From NCBI GenBank assembly GCA_009702465.1, contig WLHY01000059.1:1-5845 (forward strand): DNA of 5,845 nucleotides. The letters are read 5' to 3'. Shown one piece after another: positions 5,631-5,845 of the stretch (position 1 is its first letter; every line of letters begins with the position of its first letter). A model generated the notes under the pieces. That model did not search any database. It was not told where the DNA came from and saw only the letters and a list, made by a program, of their open reading frames with translations. The stretch comes from Actinomycetota bacterium. GTDB lineage: Bacteria > Actinomycetota > Actinomycetes > Nanopelagicales > Nanopelagicaceae. The position numbers and the translations under genes were made by a program.

Positions 5631-5845
5631 TGAAAATTTCAAATGCTAAAACTGTAGATGGGAAAATTATTTCGCTAGAGATTGAGAACCATCTCATCTC
5701 CAAGATCACTGAATCAAGTGATATCGATGAAAAAAGCGGCTCAAATGATATAAATGCAATAAATACAATAAATGCAAGAGGTAAATTGATATTACCTGGA
5801 TTAGTAGATCTACATACTCACTTGCGTGAACCTGGCCGCGAGGAC
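5627..5845 (+). CDS. pyrC: Dihydroorotase, N-terminal part (runs off window end)
   Basis: Zinc amidohydrolase that cyclises carbamoyl-aspartate to dihydroorotate, the step after PyrB. Only 73 codons are in the window and the frame is still open at 5845. The identifying motif is [18 protein letters not shown] (56-73), with the HxH metal pair H63/H65 and the substrate-binding REPG, typical of class I dihydroorotases. Before it lies the small N-terminal beta domain (about 1-55). The segment about 30-50 is low in complexity and rich in N, I, S and D, partly built from a 9-bp tandem repeat, and looks longer than the usual linker. Two adjacent ATGs (5627 and 5630) are possible starts, giving 4-nt or 1-nt overlap with the pyrB stop. 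The choice is open; 5627 is listed. Confidence 0.93.
   Translation, partial: MMKISNAKTVDGKIISLEIENHLISKITESSDIDEKSGSNDINAINTINARGKLILPGLVDLHTHLREPGRED
5750..5776 (+). repeat. Three in-phase 9-bp tandem repeats inside pyrC
   Basis: The units are ATAAATGCA, ATAAATACA and ATAAATGCA, in phase with the codons and encoding INA-INT-INA. Units 1 and 3 are identical and unit 2 differs at one base. They lie just before the RGKLILPG strand leading to the metal-binding HTH, so copy-number change would lengthen or shorten a surface linker without breaking the frame. Confidence 0.85.

Noticed and set aside
1..5845. Mobile elements, CRISPR arrays, tRNA/rRNA genes, toxin-antitoxin or defence genes
   Set aside because: None seen. 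Genes are packed housekeeping genes with tiny gaps and no transposase, spaced direct repeats or cloverleaf sequence.

Overview
The window reads as ordinary, gene-dense bacterial chromosome from a low-GC actinobacterium. The combination of a BldD-type regulator (HTH carrying the [15 protein letters not shown] core), an EF-P with a KPGKGPA tip loop, and the order aroC-aroK-aroB-aroQ-efp-nusB is actinobacterial. Base composition is AT-rich for that phylum (roughly 40% GC by eye) and the intergenic gaps are tiny. That points, by inference, to a streamlined lineage such as the freshwater acI/Nanopelagicales group. No mobile element, tRNA, rRNA, CRISPR array or phage gene is visible, and every reading frame is intact.

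Layout: (1) 1-2514, + strand: the shikimate block, with the 3' part of aroC (chorismate synthase), then aroK (shikimate kinase), aroB (3-dehydroquinate synthase) and aroQ (type II 3-dehydroquinase). The last three junctions are a 5-nt gap and two 4-nt ATGA overlaps, so this is one translationally coupled operon. (2) 2515-2576: a 62-nt gap with a possible weak terminator/promoter and a tiny ATG-GAT-ATG-TAG frame abutting the efp start. (3) 2577-3547, + strand: efp and nusB, joined by a TAATG overlap. (4) 3572-4036, - strand: a bldD-like regulator convergent with nusB. (5) 4037-4149: a divergent control region holding a perfect DnaA-box-like 9-mer, candidate promoters for both genes and, just upstream of pyrR, a PyrR-binding RNA hairpin whose lower stem contains the pyrR Shine-Dalgarno. 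(6) 4150-5845, + strand: the pyrimidine operon pyrR-pyrB-pyrC, with pyrC cut by the window end.

Working together: the aro genes supply several steps of the shikimate pathway to chorismate; efp and nusB serve translation and rRNA transcription; and pyrR-pyrB-pyrC carry out and control the first committed steps of UMP synthesis. The most informative non-coding signal is the 4107-4143 hairpin. It matches the known PyrR recognition loop and is positioned to act by blocking ribosome binding rather than by transcription attenuation, which is the mechanism reported for mycobacterial pyr genes. The other points of interest are altered c-di-GMP motif residues in the BldD homologue, the DnaA-like site, the mini-ORF before efp, and an in-frame 9-bp triplet repeat in pyrC. 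I see no strong evidence of a wholly new system here.
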